A model generated the notes under the pieces. That model saw only the letters and a program-made list of their open reading frames with translations, made no database searches and had not been told where the DNA came from. From Actinacidiphila yeochonensis CN732 (GTDB lineage: Bacteria; Actinomycetota; Actinomycetes; Streptomycetales; Streptomycetaceae): DNA of 64,000 nt. The stretch is from positions 4,650,001 through 4,714,000 of the forward strand of contig NZ_JQNR01000005.1 in NCBI RefSeq assembly GCF_000745345.1. Reading direction: 5' to 3'. The position numbers and the translations under genes are program-made. This document shows, one piece after another, positions 53,127 through 64,000 of this stretch. Within the stretch, counting starts at the first letter, position 1. Each line of letters opens with the position of its first letter.

Positions 53127-54539
53127 TTACCTCCCCGCCGCCTCCGGCCGCGCCGCGGGCTCGGCCGGAGCGGGCCGGGACGGAGGCGGCACGAAGTCCT
53201 TCTGCCGGATGAGGACGGCGCTCAGCACCGCCGACACCGCCGCCACGCCCGCGCCGATCCACAGGATCAGGTTGAGGCCGCTGGCGAACCCGTGCTGATC
53301 CGCGCGGGAGGTGAAGACGGTGCCCAGCACGGCGATCGCGGTGGCGAGCCCGACCTGCCGGGCGGTGGCGTTCACCCCCGAGGCGGCACCGGCCCGCGCC
53401 GGGACGACGACGCCGACGGCGGTGGAGGCGAGCGGCACGGTGACCATCCCGGCGCCCGCCCCGGAGACGATCATCCCCGCCAGCAGGTGCGTCCACCGCG
53501 ACGAGTCCGTCACCCCGCTCATGAGCGCGATGCCGACGGCGACGAGCACGAAGCCCGCGCTGATCATCACCTTGACGGGCACGGCCGAGCTGAGCCGCCC
53601 CGCCGTCGTCGAGGCGACGAACATCGCCCCGGTCAGGGCCAGCAGCCGCAGGCCCGCCTGGGCAGGCGAGAAGTGCAGCTGCTGCTGGAGGTACAGCACC
53701 AGGTACGTGATCAGCGCGTAGATCGACGCGTTGAGGCCGAAGGCGGCGACCAGACCGCCGTTGAACGTCGGCTTGCGGAACAGCGAGAGGTCCAGCATCG
53801 GGTGCGCCCGGCGCCGCTCCAGCAGCGGGAACGCGGCCAGCAGCACCGCGGCCGCCGCCAGCGCCGCCCACACCTTCGGCTGCGACCAGCCGTCGGAGGC
53901 GCTGATCAGGCCGTACAGCAGCAGCGTCAGTGCCGCGCCGAACACCGCGAAGCCGGGCCAGTCCGGGCTCGCTGCCGCCGGATCGCGCGACTCCGCGAGC
54001 CTGAGCAGGGTGACGGCGACGACGGCGGCGCCGATCGGCACGTTCACCCAGAAGATCCACCGCCAGCTCAGGCCGCTGGTGATGGCCCCGCCGAGCACCG
54101 GCCCGACGGCGACGGCGATGCCGAGGACGCCGCCGTAGACACCGAAGGCCAGGCCGCGCTCCCGGCCCTGGAACGCCTCGCTGAGCAGCGCCAGCGAGGT
54201 CGCCCAGACCACCGCGCCGCCTGCGCCCTGCCCGGCCCGGGCCAGCGACAGGAACAGCGGTCCGGTGGCCAGTCCGCACAGCAGCGAGCCCGCGGTGAAG
54301 ACCGCGGTGCCCACCGCGTACAGCCGCCGCCGGCCCCACAGGTCGGCCAGTGAACCGCCGGTCAGCAGCCCGGCGGCCAGGGCCAGGGCGTAGGCGTCGA
54401 TGACCCATTGCAGGTCGGACAGCGAGGAGTCGAAGTCGGACCCGATGTCGGGCAGCGCCACGTTCACGATGGTGATGTCCAGGACCAGCATGAACACCCC
54501 GGCCACCACGGCCGTGAGTGTCCACCATTTGCGTGCCAT
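53127..54539 (-). CDS. MFS efflux transporter, DHA2 (14-TMS) family
   Basis: This 470-aa drug:proton antiporter has ITIVNVALPDIGSDFDSSLSDLQWVIDAYAL (DHA2 motif D), ADLWGRRRLYAVG (motif A) and GPVLGGAITSGLSWRWIFWVNVPIG (motif C). About 14 hydrophobic segments are visible and a Pro-rich tail ends the protein. ATG 54539 follows GGAGGG at 10 nt. It lies upstream of ssuE in the opposite direction and next to an oxidoreductase and a TetR gene. Confidence 0.9.
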   Translation of the reverse strand: MARKWWTLTAVVAGVFMLVLDITIVNVALPDIGSDFDSSLSDLQWVIDAYALALAAGLLTGGSLADLWGRRRLYAVGTAVFTAGSLLCGLATGPLFLSLARAGQGAGGAVVWATSLALLSEAFQGRERGLAFGVYGGVLGIAVAVGPVLGGAITSGLSWRWIFWVNVPIGAAVVAVTLLRLAESRDPAAASPDWPGFAVFGAALTLLLYGLISASDGWSQPKVWAALAAAAVLLAAFPLLERRRAHPMLDLSLFRKPTFNGGLVAAFGLNASIYALITYLVLYLQQQLHFSPAQAGLRLLALTGAMFVASTTAGRLSSAVPVKVMISAGFVLVAVGIALMSGVTDSSRWTHLLAGMIVSGAGAGMVTVPLASTAVGVVVPARAGAASGVNATARQVGLATAIAVLGTVFTSRADQHGFASGLNLILWIGAGVAAVSAVLSAVLIRQKDFVPPPSRPAPAEPAARPEAAGR

Positions 54540-54670
54540 GCGGTTCTTCCCTCCGTTTCCGGGCATACGGGACCGCCCCGACGGCCCGGGTGCGGGCGGC
54601 CGCTCGCCTCCGCGCGGGGTGGCGGGGCGGGGCGCGGGCGGTGGACGCGGGCGGCGGGCCGCCGCCCGCG

Positions 54671-55561
54671 TCAGGTAAGGGCCAGCTCCCGGCGTACCAG
54701 CGGCACCACCTCGGTGGCGAAGCGCTCCCGGACCTCGGCCCGGTCCAGGCCGAACGCCACCGGGAAGGTGAATCCGGCGCGCACCACGGCGAGCAACTGC
54801 TCGGCCACCGCCTCGGAGGAGCCCGCCACCGCGCGCGGCCGCGGGCCCGACCGGTCGTCCAGGACCACCTGGACGTTGCAGGCACAGGTCACGGCATCGG
54901 GGTCGCGCCCCGCCCCGGACGCCGCGTCGCGCACCTGGCGGCGCAGTTCGGCCGCCCGTTCGAGGTCCATGCGCTGGAGCGACGGCAGCCAGCCGTCGGC
55001 GAGCCGGCCGGTGACCGCGAGCGCCCGGGGGCCGTACGTGCCCAGCCACACCGGGATGGCGGCCTCAGGGCGCGGCTCGATCCGCGCGTCCCGTGCCGTG
55101 AAGTGGCGTCCGTCGAACGTGGTCGACGGCTGCCGCCACAGCGAGGTGATGAGGCGCACCGCCTCCTCCAGGGCGGCGACCTTCTGCCCGGGGGTACGCA
55201 CGGCCAGGCCGAACGCGGCGAACTCCGCGTCGTAGCCGCCGTTCCCCAGACCCAGGACCAGCCGCCCGCCGGAGAGCCGGTCCAGCGTCTCGGCCATCTT
55301 GGCCAGCACGGCGGGGGAGCGGTAGGGCAGCCCGAGCACGTCGGTGGCCACGGTGATCCGCTCGGTGGCCGCGGCCAGGAAGCTCAGCGCGGTCCACGGT
55401 TCCCACGTGGGCCGGCCGCCGTGCAGGTGGTCGCTGATCGCGAACAGGTCGAAGCCGAGCCGTTCGGCGTGCCGGGCCTCCTCCACCAACTGGTCGGGAT
55501 CGGGGCCCTGGTGGTGCGCGCCCAGGCCGAAGCCGAGGTGCTGTCCGGTGACGCTGCTCAT
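54671..55561 (-). CDS. LLM-class F420-dependent oxidoreductase
   Basis: This 296-aa luciferase-like protein has GFGLGAHHQGPDPDQLVEEARHAERLGFDLFAISDHLHG, RITVATDVLGLPYRSPAVLAKMAETLDRLSGGRLVLGLGNGGYDAEF and IPVWLGTYGPRALAVTGRLADGWLPS. These are typical of actinobacterial F420-using enzymes. The reaction is unknown. It is divergent from the TetR gene at 55852, its likely regulator. Confidence 0.88.
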   Translation of the reverse strand: MSSVTGQHLGFGLGAHHQGPDPDQLVEEARHAERLGFDLFAISDHLHGGRPTWEPWTALSFLAAATERITVATDVLGLPYRSPAVLAKMAETLDRLSGGRLVLGLGNGGYDAEFAAFGLAVRTPGQKVAALEEAVRLITSLWRQPSTTFDGRHFTARDARIEPRPEAAIPVWLGTYGPRALAVTGRLADGWLPSLQRMDLERAAELRRQVRDAASGAGRDPDAVTCACNVQVVLDDRSGPRPRAVAGSSEAVAEQLLAVVRAGFTFPVAFGLDRAEVRERFATEVVPLVRRELALT

Positions 55562-55851
55562 CGGGCGGTTCCTCTCGCGCGGTCGACGGGTGCCGGCCCG
55601 CGGCACGGGCGGCCCGCGCCGACCGCTCCTCCCGGCGGACGCGCTCACCGGCGCACGGGTGGGTCAGTAGGGTGCCGAACGTGACATGCCGGGGCCCGTG
55701 CGCCACGTCCGCTGACGGTGTGCAAGGCTGAAAGTAAAGTACAACGTGCATGGCAAAAATGACAACGGCGCCAAGTCCGCCCAGTTGAGCGGCTGTTGGC
55801 CGCCGAAGACCGGCAACCGATGACGAGACACCGAGTACCCGGAGGCACCCG

Positions 55852-56544
55852 CTGAGCACCACATCCCCCGCACCCGGCGAGCGCTCGGCCGCCGCCTCCG
55901 GGACGTCCCCGAGGACCGGCGGCCGGGCGGCCAAGCGCCGCGCGGTCACCGAGGGCGCGCGCACCGTCTTCGGCCGCGAGGGCTACAGCCGGACGAGCAT
56001 CGAGGCCATCGCCGCCGAGGCCGGCGTGTCCACCCGCACCATCTACAACCACTTCGAGGGCAAGGAGCAGTTGTTCTCCGAGGTGGTCCACGACAGCGCG
56101 AGCCAGGTGGCCGACGCCTTCGTGCGGCGGGTGGAGAAGGAGCTGGCCGGAGCCGACCCGCGGGCCGACCTGATCGCCCTGGGGTGCGCCTTCGTCGGCC
56201 AACGCACCCAGTTCCCCGAGCACTTCGCGATGATCCGGCAGATCAAGGCCGAGGTACGACACTTCCCCGCGAGCGTCATCGACGCCTGGCAGCAGGCCGG
56301 GCCGGCCCGGGTGCAGGGTGAGGTGGCCCGCCGGCTGGAGCAGCTGTCCGCGCGCGGCGTGCTGCGCGTGGCGGACCCGGCACGCGCCACGGTCCACTTC
56401 ATCGCGCTGGTGACCTCGGAGATCACCATCCGCCCGGTGGGCAGCCCGCCGCCCGGCCCGGACGAGGCGCACGCCTGCGTCACCCGCGCGGTCGACGCCT
56501 TCCTCCACGGCTACGGCACGGGCGAGGGACCGGTGCGCGGCTAG
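55852..56544 (+). CDS. TetR-family regulator with an apparent CTG start
   Basis: The protein is 230 aa. The HTH is RAVTEGARTVFGREGYSRTSIEAIAAEAGVSTRTIYNHFEGKEQLFSEVV (about residues 33-82). The first conventional in-frame start, GTG 56026, lies inside that HTH and would destroy it. Upstream, GGAGG (55841-55845) stands 6 nt before CTG 55852, which begins an in-frame LSTTSPAPGERS. No ATG, GTG or TTG is suitably placed in frame. CTG initiation, or a base error in a GTG, is the best explanation. It probably controls the divergent F420 oxidoreductase. Confidence 0.82.
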   Translation: MSTTSPAPGERSAAASGTSPRTGGRAAKRRAVTEGARTVFGREGYSRTSIEAIAAEAGVSTRTIYNHFEGKEQLFSEVVHDSASQVADAFVRRVEKELAGADPRADLIALGCAFVGQRTQFPEHFAMIRQIKAEVRHFPASVIDAWQQAGPARVQGEVARRLEQLSARGVLRVADPARATVHFIALVTSEITIRPVGSPPPGPDEAHACVTRAVDAFLHGYGTGEGPVRG

Positions 56545-56879
56545 CGCCGCGACCGGCAAGGTTCGCCCCGCTCGCCGCCCTGGTAAGGGCTGTCGCCGCG
56601 TCGGCCGAAAACCCGCGTCGTCCACTGCGAGGGCTTCCGGCCGCCGTGCGATCGCCCGCACCAGGACCTCGCCACCGGGCAGACCTCGCCGGTCACGGCA
56701 CCAGTGGCTACGGGCCGGGGGAGCGGGCGGGACGGTCGCGGGCGCTCCCGCCCCGCCCGGGGCGGCGCGGACCCCGGCACGGCTCGGCGCCGGACCACCG
56801 GGGCACCCGCCACCGGGCCGTGTCCCGTCCCTTTCCGCGGCCCCGCCACCCTGTCGTTCCGTCCGGCGGTCGTCGCCCG
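56545..56879. other. 335-bp convergent gap without a convincing gene
   Basis: This stretch lies between the TetR stop and the stop of the next hypothetical gene. Open frames on both strands translate to Arg/Pro/Gly-rich noise. I saw no repeat or clean terminator stem, though one is expected. Confidence 0.4.
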
Positions 56880-57356
56880 TCAGTCCCAGGTGGTGAAGAG
56901 CACTCCGCCCAGCTGGGTGACGCCGTGGTGGCGGATTTCGGACCACTCGACCCGGGCGAGGTCCGAGGTGTCGGCTTCCGTGAGAGGGGCGGTGAGCCGC
57001 GCGCGATCGAGCACGACGAAGCCGAAGCCGGCGAAGGCGCGTGCCCACGGCGGGGGTGCGAGGAACTCCTCGGTGTACCAGTCCAGGCGCTCCCGAGCGA
57101 AGGCGATCCAGGGGTGGTGGGCGTGGCACAGGACGACGTGCTCGCCCGTGCCGTCGACGACTGTCGCGGTGTGGAACGTGCGGGGGTACGCCCGCGGCTC
57201 CAGCGCGCCCACCGTACCCCTGGCGGCGCGGGCGGCCGCGTACAGCGCGGAGCGAAGGGTCGGAAGGCCGGTCTCGGGAAGCGGGCCGTCCCGCGGGCGG
57301 AAGAAGCCCGTGGCTCCGCGCGGCACCGTGAAGCCCGAGCCCTCGTCGTCGGCCAT
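56880..57356 (-). CDS. Hypothetical protein
   Basis: This 158-aa soluble protein has no family I recognise. It is rich in aromatic and His residues in a mixed alpha/beta pattern (PRTFHTATVVDGTGEHVVLCHAHHPWIAFARERLDWYTEEF, FAGFGFVVLDRARL), which argues for real coding. ATG 57356 begins MADDEGSGF. Function is unknown and neighbours give no hint. Confidence 0.7.
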   Translation of the reverse strand: MADDEGSGFTVPRGATGFFRPRDGPLPETGLPTLRSALYAAARAARGTVGALEPRAYPRTFHTATVVDGTGEHVVLCHAHHPWIAFARERLDWYTEEFLAPPPWARAFAGFGFVVLDRARLTAPLTEADTSDLARVEWSEIRHHGVTQLGGVLFTTWD

Positions 57357-57536
57357 GCGCCGAACCCCCCGTGGATTTCGTACGGTCCCGAGCGGTCGCC
57401 CCGCGCGGCGCGGTCCTGCTCCCGCACTCCGGCGATCACGATGTCCGCAACTGCCGGTCCCGGCCGGACGTTCCGGAGCGGGCGGCAGAGCCCGGCGCCG
57501 ACGAGCGCGGCGGGGCCGGGCCTGCCGCCCGGCGGC

Positions 57537-58643
57537 TCAGAACCGCAGGACCGCGGCCACGTGCCCGGAGCCCTCCAGCGTCCCGTCCGGTACGAAGTGC
57601 ACCCGGGCGCCGGTGTCCAGGGCCTGCTCGGCGATCTCGTCCACGATGTCGTCGCGCGCGCCGCGCTCCGCGGCCCCGGCCGGCACCAGGTGCTCGCCGT
57701 CGTCGCGGACCGTCGCGCGGAAGCCGTCCTCGATCGCCACCAGCGCGGCCCGGCGCTCGACGACCGACTGCCACACCTCGTCCACGCCCCCGGCGAACGC
57801 CTTCCGGCCGCGGGCCCGGTCCAGGTCCGCCAGGACCGCCGCCACCTGCGCCTCGTCCCGTTCCCGGTCGGCCTGCCGGACGGCCTCGCCCAGCGCCTCG
57901 GCCGGCCCGCCGGCCAGGCCGCCCTGCGACACGCGCGCCACCGCCTCCTTCACCAGCGGCCCCACCTCGTCCAGCGCGGCCAGCGCCGCCACGTCGCCGA
58001 CCACGTACAGCGGACGGGGGTCGGCCGCCAGCACCGCGTTGGCCGCCTCGGTGACCTCCCGCAGGTAGGTCCGGGTGTCCTCGTCCCGGAACGTGCTCGG
58101 CGTGTCGCCGATCTGCTCCTGCCGCTCCGGGTCGAAGTCGACGGTGGGGCGGCGCACCGGGAACGGGCCCTTCTCCGGCTGCGGCGCCTGGTGCCGGCTG
58201 CCGCTCCACATCGTCGCCACGTCCGCCGACAGCGCCAGCACCCAGTAGGGGCGGCTCGCCGCGTGCGCGGCCACCAGGTTGCGGGTGAGGAAGGTCTGGG
58301 CGAGGAGCACCCGCTCGGGCACCGAGCGCTCCAGCGACCACACCTGGTGCTCGCCCGGCGCGGCGAAGATCGCCAGGCCGTCCTCCGCGTACACCAGGTC
58401 CACCTCGCTCATCGCCTGGTCGAGCTGGCCGATGACGTCGATCCGGTCCGACCGGGAGACCTCCGGGTCGTTGTGGACGGCGTTCTTGGCCTCCTCCAGC
58501 AGGTTGCGCAGCCGGACGGAGTCCTGGGCGTTGTCCGGCTGGCGGCGGTGGGTGGGCAGCAGCACCGACACCGCCGGGTACTTGCGGGGGCGGCGCAGTT
58601 CGGCGAGGGCGGCAGGGGTCAGCGGCTGGTGCATCGAAGGCAT
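57537..58643 (-). CDS. Bacterial archaeo-eukaryotic release factor (baeRF3)-family protein
   Basis: The protein is 368 aa. It has an N-terminal AVSVLLPTHRRQPDNAQDSVRLRNLLEEA, a middle EDGLAIFAAPGEHQVWSL with FLTRNLVAAHAASRPYWVLALSADVATMW, and a C-terminal eRF1-like region (ARVHFVPDGTLEGSGHVAAVLRF). This layout fits the baeRF/Vms1-like group, thought to release peptides from stalled ribosomes or act in ribosome hibernation. No GGQ loop is evident in the sequence, so peptidyl-tRNA hydrolysis is uncertain. Confidence 0.75.
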   Translation of the reverse strand: MPSMHQPLTPAALAELRRPRKYPAVSVLLPTHRRQPDNAQDSVRLRNLLEEAKNAVHNDPEVSRSDRIDVIGQLDQAMSEVDLVYAEDGLAIFAAPGEHQVWSLERSVPERVLLAQTFLTRNLVAAHAASRPYWVLALSADVATMWSGSRHQAPQPEKGPFPVRRPTVDFDPERQEQIGDTPSTFRDEDTRTYLREVTEAANAVLAADPRPLYVVGDVAALAALDEVGPLVKEAVARVSQGGLAGGPAEALGEAVRQADRERDEAQVAAVLADLDRARGRKAFAGGVDEVWQSVVERRAALVAIEDGFRATVRDDGEHLVPAGAAERGARDDIVDEIAEQALDTGARVHFVPDGTLEGSGHVAAVLRF

Positions 58644-58932
58644 CGAACTACCTCTCCGGCGTCCCCCGGGCCATCTGGGCGAGTCGTCCTGTCCTTTCCT
58701 GGATATAGCAAGAAGCCGATCCCCGCAGCCCCAGCGGGACGCCGGTGCCGCGCCGCCCGCCCGGCCCGCGCCCGCCCGCCTCGTGCCGTCCCCGCCCTCC
58801 GGCCCGCCACCGCGGCGCCCGCCCGCCGCTCACCCGGTCGGGCCACCGCGGCTGCGCCGCCCACCCCCGCCGCGCAGCCTGGTGGGGCCGGACGCGGCAG
58901 CAGGCCCCGCCCGCCGAGCCAGGAGGTCACCG

Positions 58933-59556
58933 TTGAGTCGCAACCGCCGCCCACGTCCCGCCCGGTCCCGCGCGCTGACCGCGGGGCTGCTCGTCACCGC
59001 CTGCGCCGTGTCGGTGGCCGCCCTGGCCGGCTGCGGCGACTCCGGTTCGGGCAACCCCTCGCCGCCCGCCGCGGCCGGCACCTTCAGCGGCACCAACGTG
59101 CCCTCCGTGCTCAACTCCCTGCTGGCGTCCGGCAGGGCCGCGGCCTCCTCCGCCGCGGCCTCCATCAGCGACGCGGCCGCCAGCTTCGAGGCCTCGGTCG
59201 AGGCCAACGTGGGCAGGTCCTCCAAGGCGGCCAGGGACGCGCTGGCGAAGGTGTCGGGCAAGGGCAACGCGATCAAGGACGTCAGCATCAGCGGCCTGCC
59301 CAAGGCCGAGTCCGGCGGCACCCACACGGTCATCGTGAACATCACCAACCGCACCAGCTCCAAGGCCTCCTTCGCCGTCGAGGTCCAGTTCGCGAACTCC
59401 GACGGCAAGATCGTCGACAGCACCGTGGTGGGCGCCCCGAACCTGAAGGCGGGCGACACGGCCCACCCGCTGGCCTTCTCGCTCAAGGACATCTCCAAGA
59501 CGCTCTTCCCGCGCGTGGCCAAGGCCCAGCGGTACACCACGCCCACCCAGCAGTGA
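58933..59556 (+). CDS. Lipoprotein of unknown function
   Basis: This 207-aa protein starts at TTG after AGGAGG (spacing 6). The signal peptide ends in a lipobox (VSVAALAGC, about Cys33). A Ser/Ala-rich helical linker of about 60 residues (SSAAASISDAAASFEASVEANVG) precedes a beta-type domain with GTHTVIVNITNRTSSKASFAVEVQFANSDGKIVDSTVVGAPNLKAGD, like a FxLYD domain. It is probably a surface-anchored binding or structural protein. Confidence 0.75.
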   Translation: MSRNRRPRPARSRALTAGLLVTACAVSVAALAGCGDSGSGNPSPPAAAGTFSGTNVPSVLNSLLASGRAAASSAAASISDAAASFEASVEANVGRSSKAARDALAKVSGKGNAIKDVSISGLPKAESGGTHTVIVNITNRTSSKASFAVEVQFANSDGKIVDSTVVGAPNLKAGDTAHPLAFSLKDISKTLFPRVAKAQRYTTPTQQ

Positions 59557-59697
59557 CCCGGCGCTGCCGGGCCGGCTAGGGACCGACGCCGCCGAGGCCC
59601 CGCGCGCCGCTTCCGGAGGCCGCTCCTCCGCCCCCTGCCGGTGGCTTGCCCGCGGTGGTGTGCGAAGCTGCCCGCACCTATGGGGAGGGGCGCGGCG

Positions 59698-60774
<1,077 letters not shown>

Positions 60775-60927
60775 CGCCCCGCACGCCGCCCCGACCCCGC
60801 CCGGTGCCTCGGCCACCGCGGCGCCGGCCTCCGCCGCGCGGCAGGAGGCCGCCCCGCCCGCCGCCCGCCCGCCTCCCGGCCCGCCGCGGTCGGTCCCGCA
60901 CCCGGGCGGGGGACCGACCTCGGACGG

Positions 60928-61428
60928 GTGACCGATCCCGGCGTGGCGTCGACCCGTTTCAGCGTGGCCGTGCTCGCCGGGTGCGCCACCCTGGCCTGCC
61001 TGCTCGTCGGCCTGGCCGACGGCCTCGCCGCCGCGGCCTCCTGCCTGGCCCTGCTGACCGTGGGCGGCCTCGCCGTGCTCCGCTACGCCGCGGGCGCCGC
61101 CGCCCAGGACAGCGGCCTGCGCAAGCGGGTACGGCTGCTCGGCGGCCGCGCGCCGGCGCTCGGCGAGTGGCGGCGCACCGTCGAACACGCCCTCGGCGCC
61201 GGGGGCGAGGTCTACTTCGCCACCGGCCTGCGACCCCAGCTCCAGCGGGTGTTCGCCGCCCGCCTGGCCGAACGCCACGGCGCCGACCTCTACCGCGACC
61301 CGGCCGGCGCCCGCCGCCTGGTCGGCGCCGAGCTGTGGCCGTGGCTCGACCCGCAGGCCCCGCCGCCGCAGCCCCGCCTGCCCGAGCCGGTCCTGCGGGC
61401 GCTGCTCGACCGCCTCGACGCCCTGTGA
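60928..61428 (+). CDS. Hypothetical membrane protein of the MoxR cluster
   Basis: The protein is 166 aa. Two hydrophobic stretches at the N-terminus (VAVLAGCATLACLLVGLADGLAAAASCLALLTVGGLAVL) precede a soluble part with LLGGRAPALGEWRRTVEHALG and LYRDPAGARRLVGAELWPWLDP. It has no known domain, but its position between DUF4129 and moxR on one strand suggests a shared operon. The start is GTG 60928. Confidence 0.75.
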   Translation: MTDPGVASTRFSVAVLAGCATLACLLVGLADGLAAAASCLALLTVGGLAVLRYAAGAAAQDSGLRKRVRLLGGRAPALGEWRRTVEHALGAGGEVYFATGLRPQLQRVFAARLAERHGADLYRDPAGARRLVGAELWPWLDPQAPPPQPRLPEPVLRALLDRLDAL

Positions 61429-61579
61429 CGTCCCTCCGGGCATCCCTGGACCGCCCGCGTGCCCGCGCCCACCCGAGCCCCGGCACCCCGCCCGGCCGCA
61501 GCCCGGCCAACAGCGCGACGCCGCCCTCCGACCCGAGCCACCGACCCGACCCCGCCCACGGCACAGTGAGGACCCGACC

Positions 61580-62583
<1,004 letters not shown>

Positions 62584-62587
<4 letters not shown>

Positions 62588-64000
62588 CGGCCCCGACCCC
62601 CGGCACCGATCCCATTCCCGCACCCGCACCCGTACCCGAGCCAATGCCCGTACCCGATCCCGTACCGGCCATGGGGCCCGGCCGGCCGGCCGGCGCGGTG
62701 GAGCGGGCCCTGGGCGGAGCCGCAGGAGCGGCCGGAGCCGCCGGGACGGCGGCGGTGGACGGCGACGCGCACGCCGGGCCCCCTCGCCGCCGCCGGCCGG
62801 CTGGCGGGCGGCCGAACGCACCCTGGGCCGGGCCACCGTCGCCGCCACCGCGCTGGCCGCGGCCCTGCTCACCGGCCACGCCTGGCTGCTGGCCACCGCC
62901 GCGGCGCCGCTGGTGCTGCTGGCGCTGTCGCTGCCGCGCGGGCCGCGCCCCCGACGGGTGGAGACCTCCGTCGAGGCCGACGCGCGCCGCGTCTTCGAGG
63001 GCGAGGCCGTCACCGTCCGGATCACCGTGGCCCACGACGGCGCCCCCTGCCGCCTCGACCCGGGCGTGACCCCGGGCCCGGGCCTGCGCCTGGACCACCT
63101 GTCGGTGGGCAGCGCCCGGATCGAGCTGCGGCTGACCGCCGAACGCTGGGGCCGCTGGTCGCTGGGCACCGTGGACGTCGACCTCTACGACTCCGGCGGC
63201 GCCGCGCGCCGGACCGTACGCGTCGACCTCGGCGAGGTCGCCGTCTTCCCGCTGCCCAGCGCCGCCGGGCTGACCCCCATCCCGGTGCGGCTGCCGCAGC
63301 GGCTGGGCGAGCACGCCTCCGCCCAGCGCGGCGAGGGCGTCGAGGTCACCGGCGTCCACCCCTACGCGCGCGGTGAGCGCCAGCGCCGCGTCAACTGGCC
63401 CGCCACCACCCGCCGCGGCACCCTTCAGCTGCACCAGTTCGCCGCCGAACGGGCCGCCGACACGGTCGTCCTGCTCGACGCGACCACCGACGTCCGCGAC
63501 CCCGCGACGGGCACGTCCTCCCTCGACGAGACCTTCCGCGCCGCCGCCGGACTGGTCCGCGCCTACCTGCGCACCCACGACCGGATCGGCGTGGTGTCGA
63601 TCGGCGGCACCGTGCGCTGGCTGCAACCCGGCAGCGGCCAGGGCTACTTCTACCGGATCGTGGAGAGCGTGCTGGAGGTCCGCAAGGACCTCGCCCACCG
63701 GGGCCAGGGCCTGAACAGCCTGCCGCCGCCCGCCCTCCCGCAGGGCGCCCTGGTCTACGTCATCACGCCGCTGGCCGACCAGCGCATCCTCGACGTGCTC
63801 CACCAGGTGCGGGCCCGGGCCAATCCGATGGTCGTGGTGGCCGTGCCCACCGGCGACCCGCCCGTCGAACGCGGCGACCGCCACGGCGAACTCGCCCTGC
63901 GGCTGTGGCGGGCCAACCGCGACGCCATCCGCTTCGCCCTGACCGAACGCGGCATCGCCGTCGTCTCCCACGAGCCCGGCCGGACCCTCGACCTGGCGCT
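62584..64000 (+). CDS. DUF58 protein, cut by the window edge, with an apparent frameshift
   Basis: The N-terminal 65 residues are a Pro/Ala-rich tail-like stretch from ATG 62584. At a CCCCC run (62779-62783) one base seems missing, after which the real protein continues: GWRAAERTLGRATVAATALAAALL (membrane hairpin region), VFEGEAVTVRITV, then the DUF58 core VTGVHPYARGERQRRVNWPATTRRGTLQLHQF and VVLLDATTDVRD. It is open at base 64000. It is coupled to moxR; such pairs may act on membrane or envelope proteins. Confidence 0.85.

Noticed and set aside
56026..56544. GTG 56026 as the TetR start
   Set aside because: It would delete most of the DNA-binding helix-turn-helix; the sequence upstream is clearly coding in the same frame.

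Overview
This is a very GC-rich, densely packed actinobacterial chromosome segment, almost certainly from a Streptomyces-type organism (Streptomycetaceae). The evidence is the strong third-position G/C bias, frequent GTG starts with AGGAGG-like ribosome sites, ATGA/GTGA stop-start overlaps, and lineage-typical families: DUF397 with an XRE regulator and an anti-sigma-type ATPase, MurT/GatD, a MAB_1171c membrane protein, DUF1707, and cysteine-containing leader peptides. I see no tRNA or rRNA genes, CRISPR arrays, insertion sequences or prophage genes.

Layout. 1-5.1 kb: biotin synthesis, with bioB-bioA-bioD on the minus strand divergent from bioF. 5.3-11.2 kb: a WhiJ-like triad, a GNAT protein, a secreted NlpC/P60 cell-wall hydrolase behind a c-di-AMP riboswitch and a Crp-type site, and a non-canonical ClpP divergent from an orphan Phd/YefM antitoxin. 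11.3-16.4 kb: urease genes ureABCFGD, with no ureE. 16.6-26.4 kb: a Ca2+/H+ antiporter, a LysR regulator opposite a CTP-synthase-like amidotransferase, a CYTH protein, a YbaK deacylase, a PARG-like TIGR02452 protein, two DUF190 proteins, a DUF1707 protein, an epimerase, and a MarR/hydrolase divergon with twin operators. 26.6-34 kb: CtaG, 6-phosphofructokinase, GatD/MurT, peptide deformylase, and TetR opposite an acyl-CoA dehydrogenase. 34-42 kb: two very small proteins, an orphan winged-helix regulator, a DUF89/ARMT1 protein, a universal stress protein, an SRPBCC protein, an XRE/ImmA-IrrE/MAB_1171c cluster, and an L,D-transpeptidase.

42-53 kb is the most coherent accessory block and looks like organosulfur scavenging. 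It has a cupin and an Rrf2 regulator that lacks Fe-S cysteines, a DsbA-family protein, a short leader peptide with two Cys codons followed by a strong hairpin, a five-gene peptide/nickel-type ABC importer, an FMN-dependent NtaA/DmoA-type monooxygenase, a small alpha/beta hydrolase and an SsuE-like FMN reductase. A perfect 18-bp-stem terminator closes it. 53-56.5 kb: a DHA2 efflux pump, an F420-type luciferase-like oxidoreductase and a TetR regulator that appears to start at CTG. 56.9-64 kb: a hypothetical protein, a baeRF-family protein, a lipoprotein, and the start of a DUF4129 / MoxR / DUF58 cluster that runs off the right edge.

Quality caveat. Five otherwise well-conserved genes (bioB, bioA, the LysR gene, the MAB_1171c gene and the DUF58 gene) each need one single-base shift to read through. 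Four of the five look like one missing base, two of them in clear G/C homopolymers. Residual indel errors explain this better than five independent pseudogenes, so conclusions about these genes being broken should wait for the reads.
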